Shown here: positions 35,198-43,708 of the stretch, piece by piece
Numbering within the stretch: the first letter of the stretch is position 1
How the letters are laid out: each line of letters opens with the position of its first letter
NCBI GenBank assembly: GCA_020628855.1
Contig: JAHDEL010000005.1
Location: 37,582-101,581, forward strand
Length of the DNA: 64,000 bases
DNA from: Saprospiraceae bacterium
Lineage (GTDB): Bacteria > Bacteroidota > Bacteroidia > Chitinophagales > Saprospiraceae
Reading direction: 5' to 3'
The notes under the pieces: generated by a model
Seen by the model: only the letters and a program-made list of their open reading frames with translations
Database searches by the model: none
Told to the model about the DNA's origin: nothing
Made by a program: the position numbers and the translations under genes

Positions 35198-36787
35198 CTA
35201 GGTTTTATTGATAAGTAGGCCTTCTAGATCTTCCAGAGTATTCGCTTCAGAAGCTTTTTTGTCTTTGCGCCACCTGTGGATGCGTGGAAAACGCAAAGCT
35301 ATCCCTGATTTGTGTCGTTTGCTATAGCTTATACCTTCGAAGGCTACCTCAAAGACTAGCTCTGGCTTCACACTGCGGACTGGGCCAAATCGTTCGAGAG
35401 TATTGGCATTGACGAACTTGGTTACTTCTCTGAATTCAGCATCAGTCAATCCTGAATACGCTTTTGCAAAAGGCACCAGCTTACCTTCTGTATTCCAAAC
35501 TGCAAACGTATAATCAGAATACAAGTTTGATCTTCTACCATGACCTCTTTGAGCATAGAGTAACACAGCATCTATAGTATAAGGGTCCAGTTTCCATTTC
35601 CACCACCCACCTTTTTTTCTACCGATTTGGTAAGGTGTGTGCATGGCTTTAAGCATCAACCCTTCAGCATCATGTGATCTTGCTTCTGATCGAATCTTTG
35701 CCAGCGTCTTCCAATCGTTGAAAATGATGCTTTCTGAAAGAGTAATCAAAGCATGGTTAGCCAATTGAGATTCTTCCAATCTTTGTCTTCTTTTTGACTG
35801 TGTCTCTGCTCTAATGTCTTTGCCATCCCATTCGAGTAAGTCATAGACAATGAGTTGCGCGGGTAGTTTTGCAAGTAGATTCTTTGAGACCTTCTTTCGG
35901 CCTAGCCTGGATTGTAGGTCTTTAAAACTTCCAAGTTTGCCATTGTTGAAGACAATGATTTCACCGTCTACTACAAAGTTATCTGCTGCACAGTCAGCTA
36001 GTGATTGAAACTCTGGAAAAGCATCATTAATAAGTTCTTCTCCACGGGACCAAACGAAGATCTCGCCTTTTCGTTTGATAATCTGTCCTCTTATACCATC
36101 CCATTTGTATTCCGCTAACCAATCTTTTGGCTTACCAAGTTCATCTGGACTAGATTCAAGAGCATAGGCAAGGAAGAATGGGTAAGGTTTTGATAATGAC
36201 TTATCGAACCCTTCAGCGATCAAGAGTTCTTCAAAGGATGTATTGTCAGGTGACCAGTCTCCCATTAATCTATGAGCAATCTCTGTTTCTTCTTTCTCAA
36301 GAAATTTTGATAATGCCTTTGTTATTAGTTTTTTCGAAACACCTAGACGAAAGCCTCCAGTAATCAATTTATTGAACAAGAAACGGGAAGCAAAGTCGAG
36401 TTGGTCCCATGCATTCAAAATGAAGTCTTGCTTCACTTTATCTGCTTCCTTGTGCAGTGCTTTAATTTGTTCAATCCAAGTTGTCAGACTTTGATCAGAT
36501 TGTTTGGTGGCTTGTGGCACAGTGAGAGCGATAGTTTCGGCAAGGTCTCCAACAACATGATAAGTATCTTCAAAAAGCCATTGAGGGATGTTAGCAGATT
36601 GGGCAGCCCACTCACGAAGTAAGGAGGTTTTGATAGTGCGTTTTGGTCTCTTGTGTGTAAATAAGGCAATGGTCCATAAAGCATCCTCAGGACTGACAAT
36701 TTGAAAGTATTGTACCAAGGCAGATACCTTGGCATTTGTGCTAGTGGTACTATCTAGATTCTTGAAAAGTGTTGCGAATGCTTGCAT
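35198..36787 (-). CDS. ATP-dependent DNA ligase (exonuclease-associated type)
   Basis: 529 residues. An N-terminal helical domain (1-200) is followed by the nucleotidyltransferase domain with motif I EYKWDGIRG, K228 being the adenylated Lys. VDGEIIV, EGLMLKA and KWKLD follow, then an OB domain ending with ALRFPRIHRWRKDK. This matches the bacterial ligase class that travels with an MBL exonuclease, an Lhr-type helicase and a phosphoesterase in a repair cassette. Here only the exonuclease is adjacent: its TAA and this gene's ATG share one base (TAATG at 36787), a strong sign of coupling. A role in nick sealing during double-strand-break or crosslink repair is inferred. Confidence 0.93.
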   Translation of the reverse strand: MQAFATLFKNLDSTTSTNAKVSALVQYFQIVSPEDALWTIALFTHKRPKRTIKTSLLREWAAQSANIPQWLFEDTYHVVGDLAETIALTVPQATKQSDQSLTTWIEQIKALHKEADKVKQDFILNAWDQLDFASRFLFNKLITGGFRLGVSKKLITKALSKFLEKEETEIAHRLMGDWSPDNTSFEELLIAEGFDKSLSKPYPFFLAYALESSPDELGKPKDWLAEYKWDGIRGQIIKRKGEIFVWSRGEELINDAFPEFQSLADCAADNFVVDGEIIVFNNGKLGSFKDLQSRLGRKKVSKNLLAKLPAQLIVYDLLEWDGKDIRAETQSKRRQRLEESQLANHALITLSESIIFNDWKTLAKIRSEARSHDAEGLMLKAMHTPYQIGRKKGGWWKWKLDPYTIDAVLLYAQRGHGRRSNLYSDYTFAVWNTEGKLVPFAKAYSGLTDAEFREVTKFVNANTLERFGPVRSVKPELVFEVAFEGISYSKRHKSGIALRFPRIHRWRKDKKASEANTLEDLEGLLINKT

Positions 36788-37803
36788 TAACTTTCTTGAT
36801 TTTGGATAGCAAATTGTTCACCTTCAAAGAGTGTTTTTTCGGACTGAGCTTGATAACCTTGCTCTGACAAATATCGAGTATAAGTGTCTTGATATCCATG
36901 TGTGACAATTACTCGAGATGCTCCGGTTGCCTTGATTGCTGTATTCAGACCATTCCAGTCAGCATGATCACTGAGTACAAATCCTTTGTCGACATTCCTT
37001 CTTCTGCGCATACCTCTAAGCATCATCCATCCAGATGCACTGCCTGTAACAGCGTGTTTGAATTTATTCGACCAAGAACTATTTAAGCCAGAAGGAGGGG
37101 TTAAGATTAAGGCATTTGTATAGTCTGTTGCTGTGTTTTCGGAAACCTCTAGCGTTTTTACATCAAAAAGACCTGCTTCCATAAGTACTTGGTTCGTTTT
37201 TTGAATAGCTCCATGGCAATAGATAGGACCGATACTTTTATCTATGTTTTGCAAAATGTTTTGGGCTTTGCCAAGGCTATAAGCAGTAAGGATTGTTGGT
37301 CTTTTTTGCTTTGCATTTTCTGCCCACCAATCTGAAATGTTTTTGCATGTTTCGTACAAAGGTTTCCATTGATAAACAGGAAGTCCGAAAGTAGACTCAG
37401 TGATAAAAGTATTACAAGTGATTGGTTCAAATGGTTGGCAGACATTATCATGTTGTACTTTGTAATCTCCCGAAACAACCCAAACTTCTCCACGATATTC
37501 TACTCTTATCTGGGCTGAACCTATGATATGCCCTGCAGGATAGAGTGAAAAATTTACACCATTGACTGAAAAGGTATTTCCAAAACTTTCACCTCTGATA
37601 TTGATAGATTTTCCCAACCTATATTTCAAAATAGGCACACTATCTGAGTGACAGATGTAAGATTTGCTGCCAGGTCGAGCATGATCAGAATGACCATGAG
37701 TGATAATAGCGCGTTGTACAGGACGCCATGGATCGATGTAAACATCGGCAATTTTGCAATAGATACCAGACTTGGTAAAGATTAATAGATCTTCTGAACT
37801 CAA
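36787..37803 (-). CDS. ligase-associated DNA exonuclease (metallo-beta-lactamase fold)
   Basis: 338 residues, beginning at a TTG (no ATG is available upstream in frame before the conserved start of the family, FTKSGIYC). The metal site HGHSDH is at 36-41, followed by YPAGHIIGSAQI, VSGDYK and the beta-CASP-type segments TESTFGLP and SDHADW, with a final VTHGY motif. Proteins of this family are related to SNM1/Artemis nucleases and are encoded beside an ATP-dependent ligase. The ligase overlaps by one base. The usual third and fourth members (Lhr-like helicase, metallophosphoesterase) are not in the flanking DNA, which carries an unrelated divergent gene upstream. Confidence 0.93.
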   Translation of the reverse strand: MSSEDLLIFTKSGIYCKIADVYIDPWRPVQRAIITHGHSDHARPGSKSYICHSDSVPILKYRLGKSINIRGESFGNTFSVNGVNFSLYPAGHIIGSAQIRVEYRGEVWVVSGDYKVQHDNVCQPFEPITCNTFITESTFGLPVYQWKPLYETCKNISDWWAENAKQKRPTILTAYSLGKAQNILQNIDKSIGPIYCHGAIQKTNQVLMEAGLFDVKTLEVSENTATDYTNALILTPPSGLNSSWSNKFKHAVTGSASGWMMLRGMRRRRNVDKGFVLSDHADWNGLNTAIKATGASRVIVTHGYQDTYTRYLSEQGYQAQSEKTLFEGEQFAIQNQES

Positions 37804-37847
37804 TCTGCGTAAATTTATTCTTAGAACATAAATCTACAACACGAAGT

Positions 37848-38525
37848 ATGGGAAAACAAGCAGTCTTATTAGGAGCAACAGGTATGGTTGGAAATATTGT
37901 TTTGAAGCATCTCCTTCAGTCTGATGATATAGATCGAGTCATAACTATTGGCCGCAGACCAACAGAAATCCAACATGACAAATTAGTAGAGCACAAGCAT
38001 GCTGACTTTATGGATTTTTCATCTTTTCAGAGTGAGTTAGCTGAATGTGATGTCGCATACTTCTGTATTGGAGTCTATACAGGTGCTGTGAATGATTCTT
38101 TGTTTAAGAAAATTACATTTGACTTCAGTGTTGCTTTTGGAGATGCATACAAAGCTGCTAATCCTAAGGGCACAGTGTGCTTTTTGAGTGGTGCAGGAGC
38201 AGACCAAAGCGAAAAGAGTAAAGTTGCTTTTGCAAAATATAAAGGCATGGCAGAAAACCATTTGATTGGGTTAGACTTTCTTCATCTTAATATATTCAGA
38301 CCAGGTTACATATATCCATCAGAGCGAAGAGAAGAACCTAACCTCATGTATCGAGTCAGTAGATCGCTTTATCCTTTGCTAAAGTTATTTGGTCCAAAGT
38401 ATAGTATCACATCCAACGATTTGGGAGAAGCAATGTTTCTAAGTGGGCTCTATCCATCTACCGAGACTGTGTTAGAAAATGCGGATATTTTGGAGCACCT
38501 GTCCAGCCACAGGGCATTATTATAA
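37848..38525 (+). CDS. NAD(P)H-binding protein, TIP30/HTATIP2-like short-chain reductase
   Basis: 225 residues. A Rossmann fold with the dinucleotide motif GATGMVG at 9-15 and an Arg pair after the second strand (GRRPTE) suggesting NADP(H). FLSGAGAD and the later YKGMAE with FRPGYIYP match the atypical SDR subgroup of HTATIP2/YbjT proteins. The substrate is unknown. The gene starts 44 bases from the divergent exonuclease and is followed 8 bases later by the alpha/beta hydrolase gene, probably forming a two-gene operon. Confidence 0.85.
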   Translation: MGKQAVLLGATGMVGNIVLKHLLQSDDIDRVITIGRRPTEIQHDKLVEHKHADFMDFSSFQSELAECDVAYFCIGVYTGAVNDSLFKKITFDFSVAFGDAYKAANPKGTVCFLSGAGADQSEKSKVAFAKYKGMAENHLIGLDFLHLNIFRPGYIYPSERREEPNLMYRVSRSLYPLLKLFGPKYSITSNDLGEAMFLSGLYPSTETVLENADILEHLSSHRALL

Positions 38526-38533
38526 TTTCGATT

Positions 38534-39475
38534 ATGTACAGAGTTATTAAAGTCCTTATTCTTTTTTGTTTCATTGGCTTATTGGCAATACTGGGTTTGG
38601 TGATTGGGTTCTTTATAGCAAATGATGCTCCTATCTTACATGGTGATATAGAGTATAATCTTCACTATAAGCCTGGACAGCACATTGACCTCTATCTTCC
38701 TACTACTGAGAAATATAGTCAACGACCAGTGCTGTTGTACTTCCACGGAGGAGCATGGATTGTTGGTAGAAAAGAGTCAATTAATAATGCGCGATTTAAT
38801 ACTGCGATCAATAGACTAAGATCACAAGGGTATGCTATTGTCAGCCCGTCATATACTCTTGCAGAGGAAGAGAGTTCTCCATTTCCTGCTTGTATTGAAG
38901 ACGCCTATGCTGCTTCTGATTGGATAATTGAGAATGCAGATGTGTACAACTTTGATTTGTCGAATGTTGGAGTAATGGGTGAGTCCGCAGGAGGTCACTT
39001 AGCTATGATGACTGGATTTAACTCTAATCAACACGATGTAAGCTTTGACTACATTGTTGATGTCTATGGACCTACAGATCTCTATCGTCTGTACAAGGAC
39101 ATGATACCATTTATGGATACTATAAAGCAGAGGATTCCTTTTCTAGGAGACATGGATATTCCGAAGATGCTGTTTGGATTTGATCCAGAGTCCGATACAT
39201 TAAAGGCGAAGGCATTAGCTAAAGCCTATTCACCAGTTGAATACATTAATGAAGATTCTCCTCCGTTGCTTATCATACATGGAGAAGAAGATAGAGTAGT
39301 ACCAGTCAGTCAATCTCATGAGCTAGTTGACTCTATGCTGAAGTTTAATCTGAATACTCAGACTCATTACATTGAGGGAATGGATCATGCTTTCAGGGGA
39401 GCAACAGATGTGCAAAAAGAGAAAACTCAAAAGTGGATTGAGGAATTCATACTAGATCAATATGGGGATAGATGA
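38534..39475 (+). CDS. alpha/beta hydrolase, esterase/carboxylesterase-like, membrane-anchored
   Basis: 313 residues. An N-terminal hydrophobic segment (about 5-28) anchors or exports it. The catalytic domain has the oxyanion motif HGGAW, the nucleophile elbow GESAGG, an Asp in HGEEDRVVP and a His in GMDHAFRG, all in the order of the BD-FAE / hormone-sensitive-lipase-like families. It probably hydrolyses ester bonds of carbohydrates or lipids in the envelope. It follows the NAD(P)-binding protein by 8 bases. The 92 bases after it hold the promoter/operator of the DUF2975 gene. Confidence 0.9.
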   Translation: MYRVIKVLILFCFIGLLAILGLVIGFFIANDAPILHGDIEYNLHYKPGQHIDLYLPTTEKYSQRPVLLYFHGGAWIVGRKESINNARFNTAINRLRSQGYAIVSPSYTLAEEESSPFPACIEDAYAASDWIIENADVYNFDLSNVGVMGESAGGHLAMMTGFNSNQHDVSFDYIVDVYGPTDLYRLYKDMIPFMDTIKQRIPFLGDMDIPKMLFGFDPESDTLKAKALAKAYSPVEYINEDSPPLLIIHGEEDRVVPVSQSHELVDSMLKFNLNTQTHYIEGMDHAFRGATDVQKEKTQKWIEEFILDQYGDR

Positions 39476-39516
39476 TGGTGAGCAACATAAAATTATCGTA
39501 AAACAATAAAAAAATA

Positions 39517-39558
39517 TTGATTAACATAGATTTTGTTATTATATTGCAATAACAAAAT
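39517..39558 (+). promoter_or_regulatory. promoter with palindromic operator before DUF2975-HTH pair
   Basis: A perfect inverted repeat, ATTTTGTTATT (39530-39540), 7 bases, AATAACAAAAT (39548-39558), ends 9 bases before the DUF2975 ATG. A TTG at 39517-39519 and TATATTG at 39540-39546, 20 bases apart, form a near-consensus Bacteroidota promoter (one T short in the -7 box). The palindrome covers the -7 element, as expected for repression by a dimer, most simply the HTH protein encoded two genes on. Confidence 0.65.
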
Positions 39559-39567
39559 GTATATGTT

Positions 39568-40113
39568 ATGAAAGTATTGTTGACTTTAAAGCATCTGATA
39601 AATTTCTTCTTCTTTCTCTTTCTTGTCCTTGCGGTACTTTGGATGATTCCGCCACTTTATGGAGCCTTAGGTCACGACTTTATTGCTGTTATTAAAGAAA
39701 TATTGACGAATGGTGCTGGTACTATTGAGCGCGCAGAGGGAGCTTATTATTGGTATTTATTGATTTGGTTTTCATTTCACATAATTATGTTTTTCATGAT
39801 TATTTATTATTTGCGAAGGTTTGTATTAGAGTCTATAGTCCAAGGAGCTTTTGATAGAGGTACGAGGAAATATCTAAGACTTGCGGGAATACTCTTTGTC
39901 ATATATGGTGTAGTGCGGATACCATCCAACTTGATTGCACCATTATTTTTCTATTGGTCAGGTGGCGAGAATTATCTTTCATTTATCACTATGGATTTGA
40001 TGGGGTTTGACTCGCCTTTATTTATGACCCTAATAGGACTATTTTTTATCTACATTGCTAAGACTTTAGAGCTTAGTGAGATGCTTCAAGAAGAAAATAG
40101 ATTGACGATATGA
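39568..40113 (+). CDS. DUF2975 domain-containing membrane protein
   Basis: 181 residues with four predicted membrane helices (about 8-30, 65-87, 108-130, 145-168) and the family's closing motif of an acidic helix ending QEENRLTI. DUF2975 proteins are usually paired with a tiny Cro/C1-type regulator, as here: the next gene overlaps by 4 bases (ATGA). The function is unknown; a membrane sensor or a sequestering partner for the regulator is the usual guess. Transcription probably starts at the palindrome-covered promoter just upstream. Confidence 0.88.
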   Translation: MKVLLTLKHLINFFFFLFLVLAVLWMIPPLYGALGHDFIAVIKEILTNGAGTIERAEGAYYWYLLIWFSFHIIMFFMIIYYLRRFVLESIVQGAFDRGTRKYLRLAGILFVIYGVVRIPSNLIAPLFFYWSGGENYLSFITMDLMGFDSPLFMTLIGLFFIYIAKTLELSEMLQEENRLTI

Positions 40114-40322
40114 GCATAGTTGTAAACATTGATGTGATGCTTGCCGTCAGAAAAATGCGGAGCAATGAGTTAGCTGAGAAGGTAGGTATAACCAAAGCTA
40201 ACCTTTCGATATTGAAGACAGGGAAAGCAAAAGCAATTCGCTTCGCTACATTGGAAAAAATTTGTGCAGCCCTGGAATGTCAACCTGGAGATATACTTGA
40301 GTATAGAGAGGGTGATGCTTAG
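40110..40322 (+). CDS. XRE-family helix-turn-helix regulator (YozG-like)
   Basis: 70 residues, a bare Cro/C1-type HTH. The recognition region reads SNELAEKVGITKANLSILKT, followed by the typical FATLEKICAALECQPGDILEY. There is no other domain. Its start overlaps the stop of the DUF2975 gene by 4 bases, so the two are translationally coupled. The perfect palindrome at the operon's promoter is a likely autoregulatory site. Downstream there is a 222-base gap before the next gene. Confidence 0.93.
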   Translation: MSIVVNIDVMLAVRKMRSNELAEKVGITKANLSILKTGKAKAIRFATLEKICAALECQPGDILEYREGDA

Positions 40323-40544
40323 AAAATGACCCCTTTTGTAACCTAAGATCAACTAAAGGTATCTAACTACTATAATTGTGAAATATGAATATTGCTGCTA
40401 TAGTTGTAGGCTTATTGATTGCGCTTGTGTTTTCTCAACATGTTCCAATAAGAGAGCTTTAAGTTTGAGAATACAATTATGTGAAATAGAGTAATCTGGT
40501 TCAATACTCTTAAAAAATCCTATCTTGGCAAAAAGCTTAGATAC

Positions 40545-41129
40545 ATGAGAGTCTGTATGTTTTTGTTTGCGATGCTGATGGGATTAGGGTTTTGTTCAGC
40601 ACAAAATTATCTGTTTGAAGATGGGCAAAGTGGCACCCACATTGGTTTAGGTGGGAGTGTTAACGGAGGTACTGTCTTACTTGCTTTGGTCCCTGGGTTT
40701 ACAGTAAATGGAAGATATACTGCCGAAGCAGGTTTTGCTACAACACTCAATGCAATTGGAAGCAATAATCTTATCCTCACTTCTTCACTGAGTGCACTTC
40801 TATTAAAGCAAGGTGAGGTTAGCCCTGTAAGCCTTGGTGGTTCAATAGGATTGCAGAATGTTTTTCTTAGAGGTGAAGATTTGAGAACGTTTGTCTATGG
40901 TCCATCCATTCATTATGAAATACAGTTTAATGAATGGATTTCAGTGATCCCAACTGCTAGAGTATTATTTAATAATGAGTTAGGTAATAGTATAAGAAGT
41001 ACATTTTCGACGACGTCTCTTTCAGCAGCTTTTAAGGTTGATTCTTTCTACTTTGAGCCAACGTTTAACATCAATAGAGGCTTTAATCAATTGTTTCTCA
41101 GCCTAGGATATCTGTTTCCAAGATCTTGA
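40545..41129 (+). CDS. hypothetical small outer-membrane beta-barrel-like protein
   Basis: 194 residues with a signal peptide ending CSAQ. The rest is alternating amphipathic strands (GTHIGLGGSVNGG, LILTSSLSALLL, FYFEPTFNI, LFLSLGYLF), fitting an eight- to ten-stranded barrel, but with no family I can name. The final residues after the last strand are PRS. Its last 43 bases overlap the 3' end of the convergent DUF5916 gene, so the two coding sequences share DNA on opposite strands. Single-gene unit by orientation. Confidence 0.65.
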   Translation: MRVCMFLFAMLMGLGFCSAQNYLFEDGQSGTHIGLGGSVNGGTVLLALVPGFTVNGRYTAEAGFATTLNAIGSNNLILTSSLSALLLKQGEVSPVSLGGSIGLQNVFLRGEDLRTFVYGPSIHYEIQFNEWISVIPTARVLFNNELGNSIRSTFSTTSLSAAFKVDSFYFEPTFNINRGFNQLFLSLGYLFPRS

Positions 41130-43582
41130 TTTGATGATTTACTTTTATTCATATTAGATCCAACAGATAATGCATTCCAATCCAAAAAGTATAGAATCTT
41201 TAGAGACACAAGGTGGTTACTTCTTTGCTGAAAAATGCTATTAAAGTTTTCAGTATAGCGATCCAATTCTGGATCAGTAAACGCATTGTTTTTATAGGTC
41301 AGAATCAAATCACTTCCAGGTGCAAACCTCCAGATGTAATTTAAGTCAATATTAAAGAAGTTGAAGTTGCCTTTGTAGACTTCATTACCTTCTTCATCAA
41401 ATCCGTCAAATGGGAATGCTGTTAGACTACCATCGTCATTAAGTTTGTAATACTCTGTGTAATTGACCTTATCCCAATAGTGTCTCACTCTAATGTTGGC
41501 AGACATCTTATTGGTGAAAATGTAGTTCAGTCTAAAAGAGTTATTGACTACTTGACGATTCCGTAGACCGAATGCTACATCTTCATCAAGTAGACCATAA
41601 TCACTATAATCGATTAAGTCCTTGTCAATGTATGCTTCTTTATCCTTAAACCAATTAATACCAGTGGTCAAAAAGAGGAAACAACTTGGGTTTACCTGTA
41701 TTCTTGGAGATATCTCGATCCCTGTTTCTTTACGCGGATTATTGAAGTTGTGGAAATGAGAGAACCGAATGTCTATAGCATACTTTTTACTCCAGTCTGT
41801 AGAAATGAAGGGACTAAAGCCAAAATAACTAGGAAAGGCATAATACTTAGAAAAGTCAGAAGTACGTGGTTCGAAATAGTCTCTTGAACGTGGTTGGTAA
41901 CTCATGAATCCACCGAAAGCAAAAAACTTCTTAGTAAACCAGAACCCTCCGGCATTAAAGCTCCAGCTTGTAAGGACTGATGGTTTATACAATCCATTTA
42001 CACCAACGTAGCTCCAGACATTCCACCGTGTAAAATTTTTGGGCTCAAACTCTTGGTATTGAATATTATAGTAAGCACCTCTTTCATTTGGACTAAAAAG
42101 AAAACCTAAATCATTAGGATCATAATTAGCACTCTCTTCACTATAGCCTAGTGTGGATGTCCACTTGCCATTAATGTCACTGATGTCTACTCCTGCCTTG
42201 TGTCCATATTCTGTACCAGTAGAAAAAAACTTCTGGTTAACAGCAGCATCACCAGATATTTCAAACTTTTGGTTTTTATCCCTGACCTGGAACTCAGTAC
42301 CTGTAACATTGGCATCATACGCTGATCCTTTTCGAAGTACATTGGTGTTGACAATGCTAACATAGCTGTTGTTATTCAAGGCATGTTCATAGACTATCAC
42401 ATTATAGTTTGTAAATGGATGGACCTCAATCTCTGAGATATTACCAAGGCTATCTTCTGCTGTAATCGTGGATCTTCCTTCAAATGCATTGAACATACCT
42501 AGACCAGAACCATTTGCAAACCGTCCAGAGACTTTGCTGGCGTTCAACAATTGAGCTTTAGATGGTACACCAGAAAGTGTGAGATCTTCGCCTGCATCAT
42601 CAATCCTGTCTTGATAAAACAAATTACCTCCAATCCTTCTTGAGTAGAAAAGGTTAGCTCTATTAAAGAGCTCTGTACCCTCGGTAAAAAATTGTCTTCT
42701 CTCTTCGAAGAACACCTCAAATGGACCAAGATTGACAACTTGATCATCAGACTGAACTTGATTAAAGTCGGGTATTAACGTCATATCAAGCGTAAATGCT
42801 TCATTAATACCATACTTTAAGTCCATCCCAGCACTAAATGTTGTCGTGCCATCGCCTTCAAGATTAGCATGATTACCGACGACAAATGGTGTTAATGATA
42901 GTCTCAAAGGTGACGTGATATTATTTAAGCCTGATAAGACCCCTGATTGGCGAATTATTCCATCTTGATTGGGATCAATAGCATTCCAGTGAGCAAATTC
43001 TCTGCTTCTTCGAACATATCTTGCGAATTGAATAAACCATTCTTGCTCTTCTGCCTCTGAAAATCGAAGAGCTGCATAAGGAATTTTGTATTCAACTACC
43101 CATTTGTCATCATAATGTTTTACCTCACTATCCCAGACGGCGTCCCAGTTAGAATCATCAGAATCCCCTGACCACCTTTCATCTAATTGTACCCCAGCAG
43201 CAGTTACCCTAAATGATGTTCCAGTCAAGCCATTCTTATAAGTATCGATGAGCACTCCGAACCAATCAGCATTAATTAATTCATCACGAGGCGAGAGATC
43301 AGACCTAATTAATGACATGGTATCATACACTTCAGCTGCGATGTAGATCGCTTGATCATCATAGACTACCGCCACTTTGGTTTGGTACTTAGATGGTAAT
43401 CCTGGCTTAGGCTCAAACTGGGTAAAATCCTCGGTGAATGGAATAGTAGTCCAATCCTCCAGGTTGCCATCGATGGTGATAGAAGTAGAGCTTCTTTGGG
43501 TGACGAGATTCCTTGCCTGCGAAAAGACATTCTTTAATAAACAAAGGAATAAGAAAGCAAGAAGACAGTTTCGTTTTAACAT
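41087..43582 (-). CDS. DUF5916 outer-membrane protein with N-terminal CBM9-like domain
   Basis: 831 residues. A signal peptide is followed by a carbohydrate-binding-family-9-like sandwich (about 25-215: ITIDGNLEDW, VYDDQAIYIAAEVYD, EYKIPYAALRF). The rest is a long region rich in beta strands typical of DUF5916 proteins (FEVFFEERRQFFTEG is the family hallmark), predicted to form an outer-membrane barrel. DUF5916 proteins are common in Bacteroidota and lack a settled function; links to carbohydrate use are inference from the CBM9 domain. Divergent from odhB, and convergent, with overlap, with the small barrel gene. Confidence 0.9.
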   Translation of the reverse strand: MLKRNCLLAFLFLCLLKNVFSQARNLVTQRSSTSITIDGNLEDWTTIPFTEDFTQFEPKPGLPSKYQTKVAVVYDDQAIYIAAEVYDTMSLIRSDLSPRDELINADWFGVLIDTYKNGLTGTSFRVTAAGVQLDERWSGDSDDSNWDAVWDSEVKHYDDKWVVEYKIPYAALRFSEAEEQEWFIQFARYVRRSREFAHWNAIDPNQDGIIRQSGVLSGLNNITSPLRLSLTPFVVGNHANLEGDGTTTFSAGMDLKYGINEAFTLDMTLIPDFNQVQSDDQVVNLGPFEVFFEERRQFFTEGTELFNRANLFYSRRIGGNLFYQDRIDDAGEDLTLSGVPSKAQLLNASKVSGRFANGSGLGMFNAFEGRSTITAEDSLGNISEIEVHPFTNYNVIVYEHALNNNSYVSIVNTNVLRKGSAYDANVTGTEFQVRDKNQKFEISGDAAVNQKFFSTGTEYGHKAGVDISDINGKWTSTLGYSEESANYDPNDLGFLFSPNERGAYYNIQYQEFEPKNFTRWNVWSYVGVNGLYKPSVLTSWSFNAGGFWFTKKFFAFGGFMSYQPRSRDYFEPRTSDFSKYYAFPSYFGFSPFISTDWSKKYAIDIRFSHFHNFNNPRKETGIEISPRIQVNPSCFLFLTTGINWFKDKEAYIDKDLIDYSDYGLLDEDVAFGLRNRQVVNNSFRLNYIFTNKMSANIRVRHYWDKVNYTEYYKLNDDGSLTAFPFDGFDEEGNEVYKGNFNFFNIDLNYIWRFAPGSDLILTYKNNAFTDPELDRYTENFNSIFQQRSNHLVSLKILYFLDWNALSVGSNMNKSKSSNQDLGNRYPRLRNN

Positions 43583-43678
43583 AACAATATTTAGACATGA
43601 CTAAAAATAAAAATAGGCTTGTCTAATCCAAAGATGCAATTACAATACAAATATATAACATTCACTATGTGACGAAAG

Positions 43679-43686
43679 TATATTTG
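43679..43686 (+). promoter_or_regulatory. Bacteroidota -7 box upstream of odhB
   Basis: TATATTTG is an exact match to TAnnTTTG, 22 bases before the odhB ATG. No clear TTTG was found 19-22 bases further upstream. Confidence 0.5.
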
Positions 43687-43708
43687 TTAGAACAAAAGTT
43701 TCAAGATT

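Noticed and set aside
40385-40462. 25-codon hydrophobic frame (ATG to TAA) in the gap after the HTH gene
   Set aside because: It could encode a single membrane helix ending FSQHVPIREL, but there is no clear promoter, no homologue known to me, and frames this short arise often by chance.
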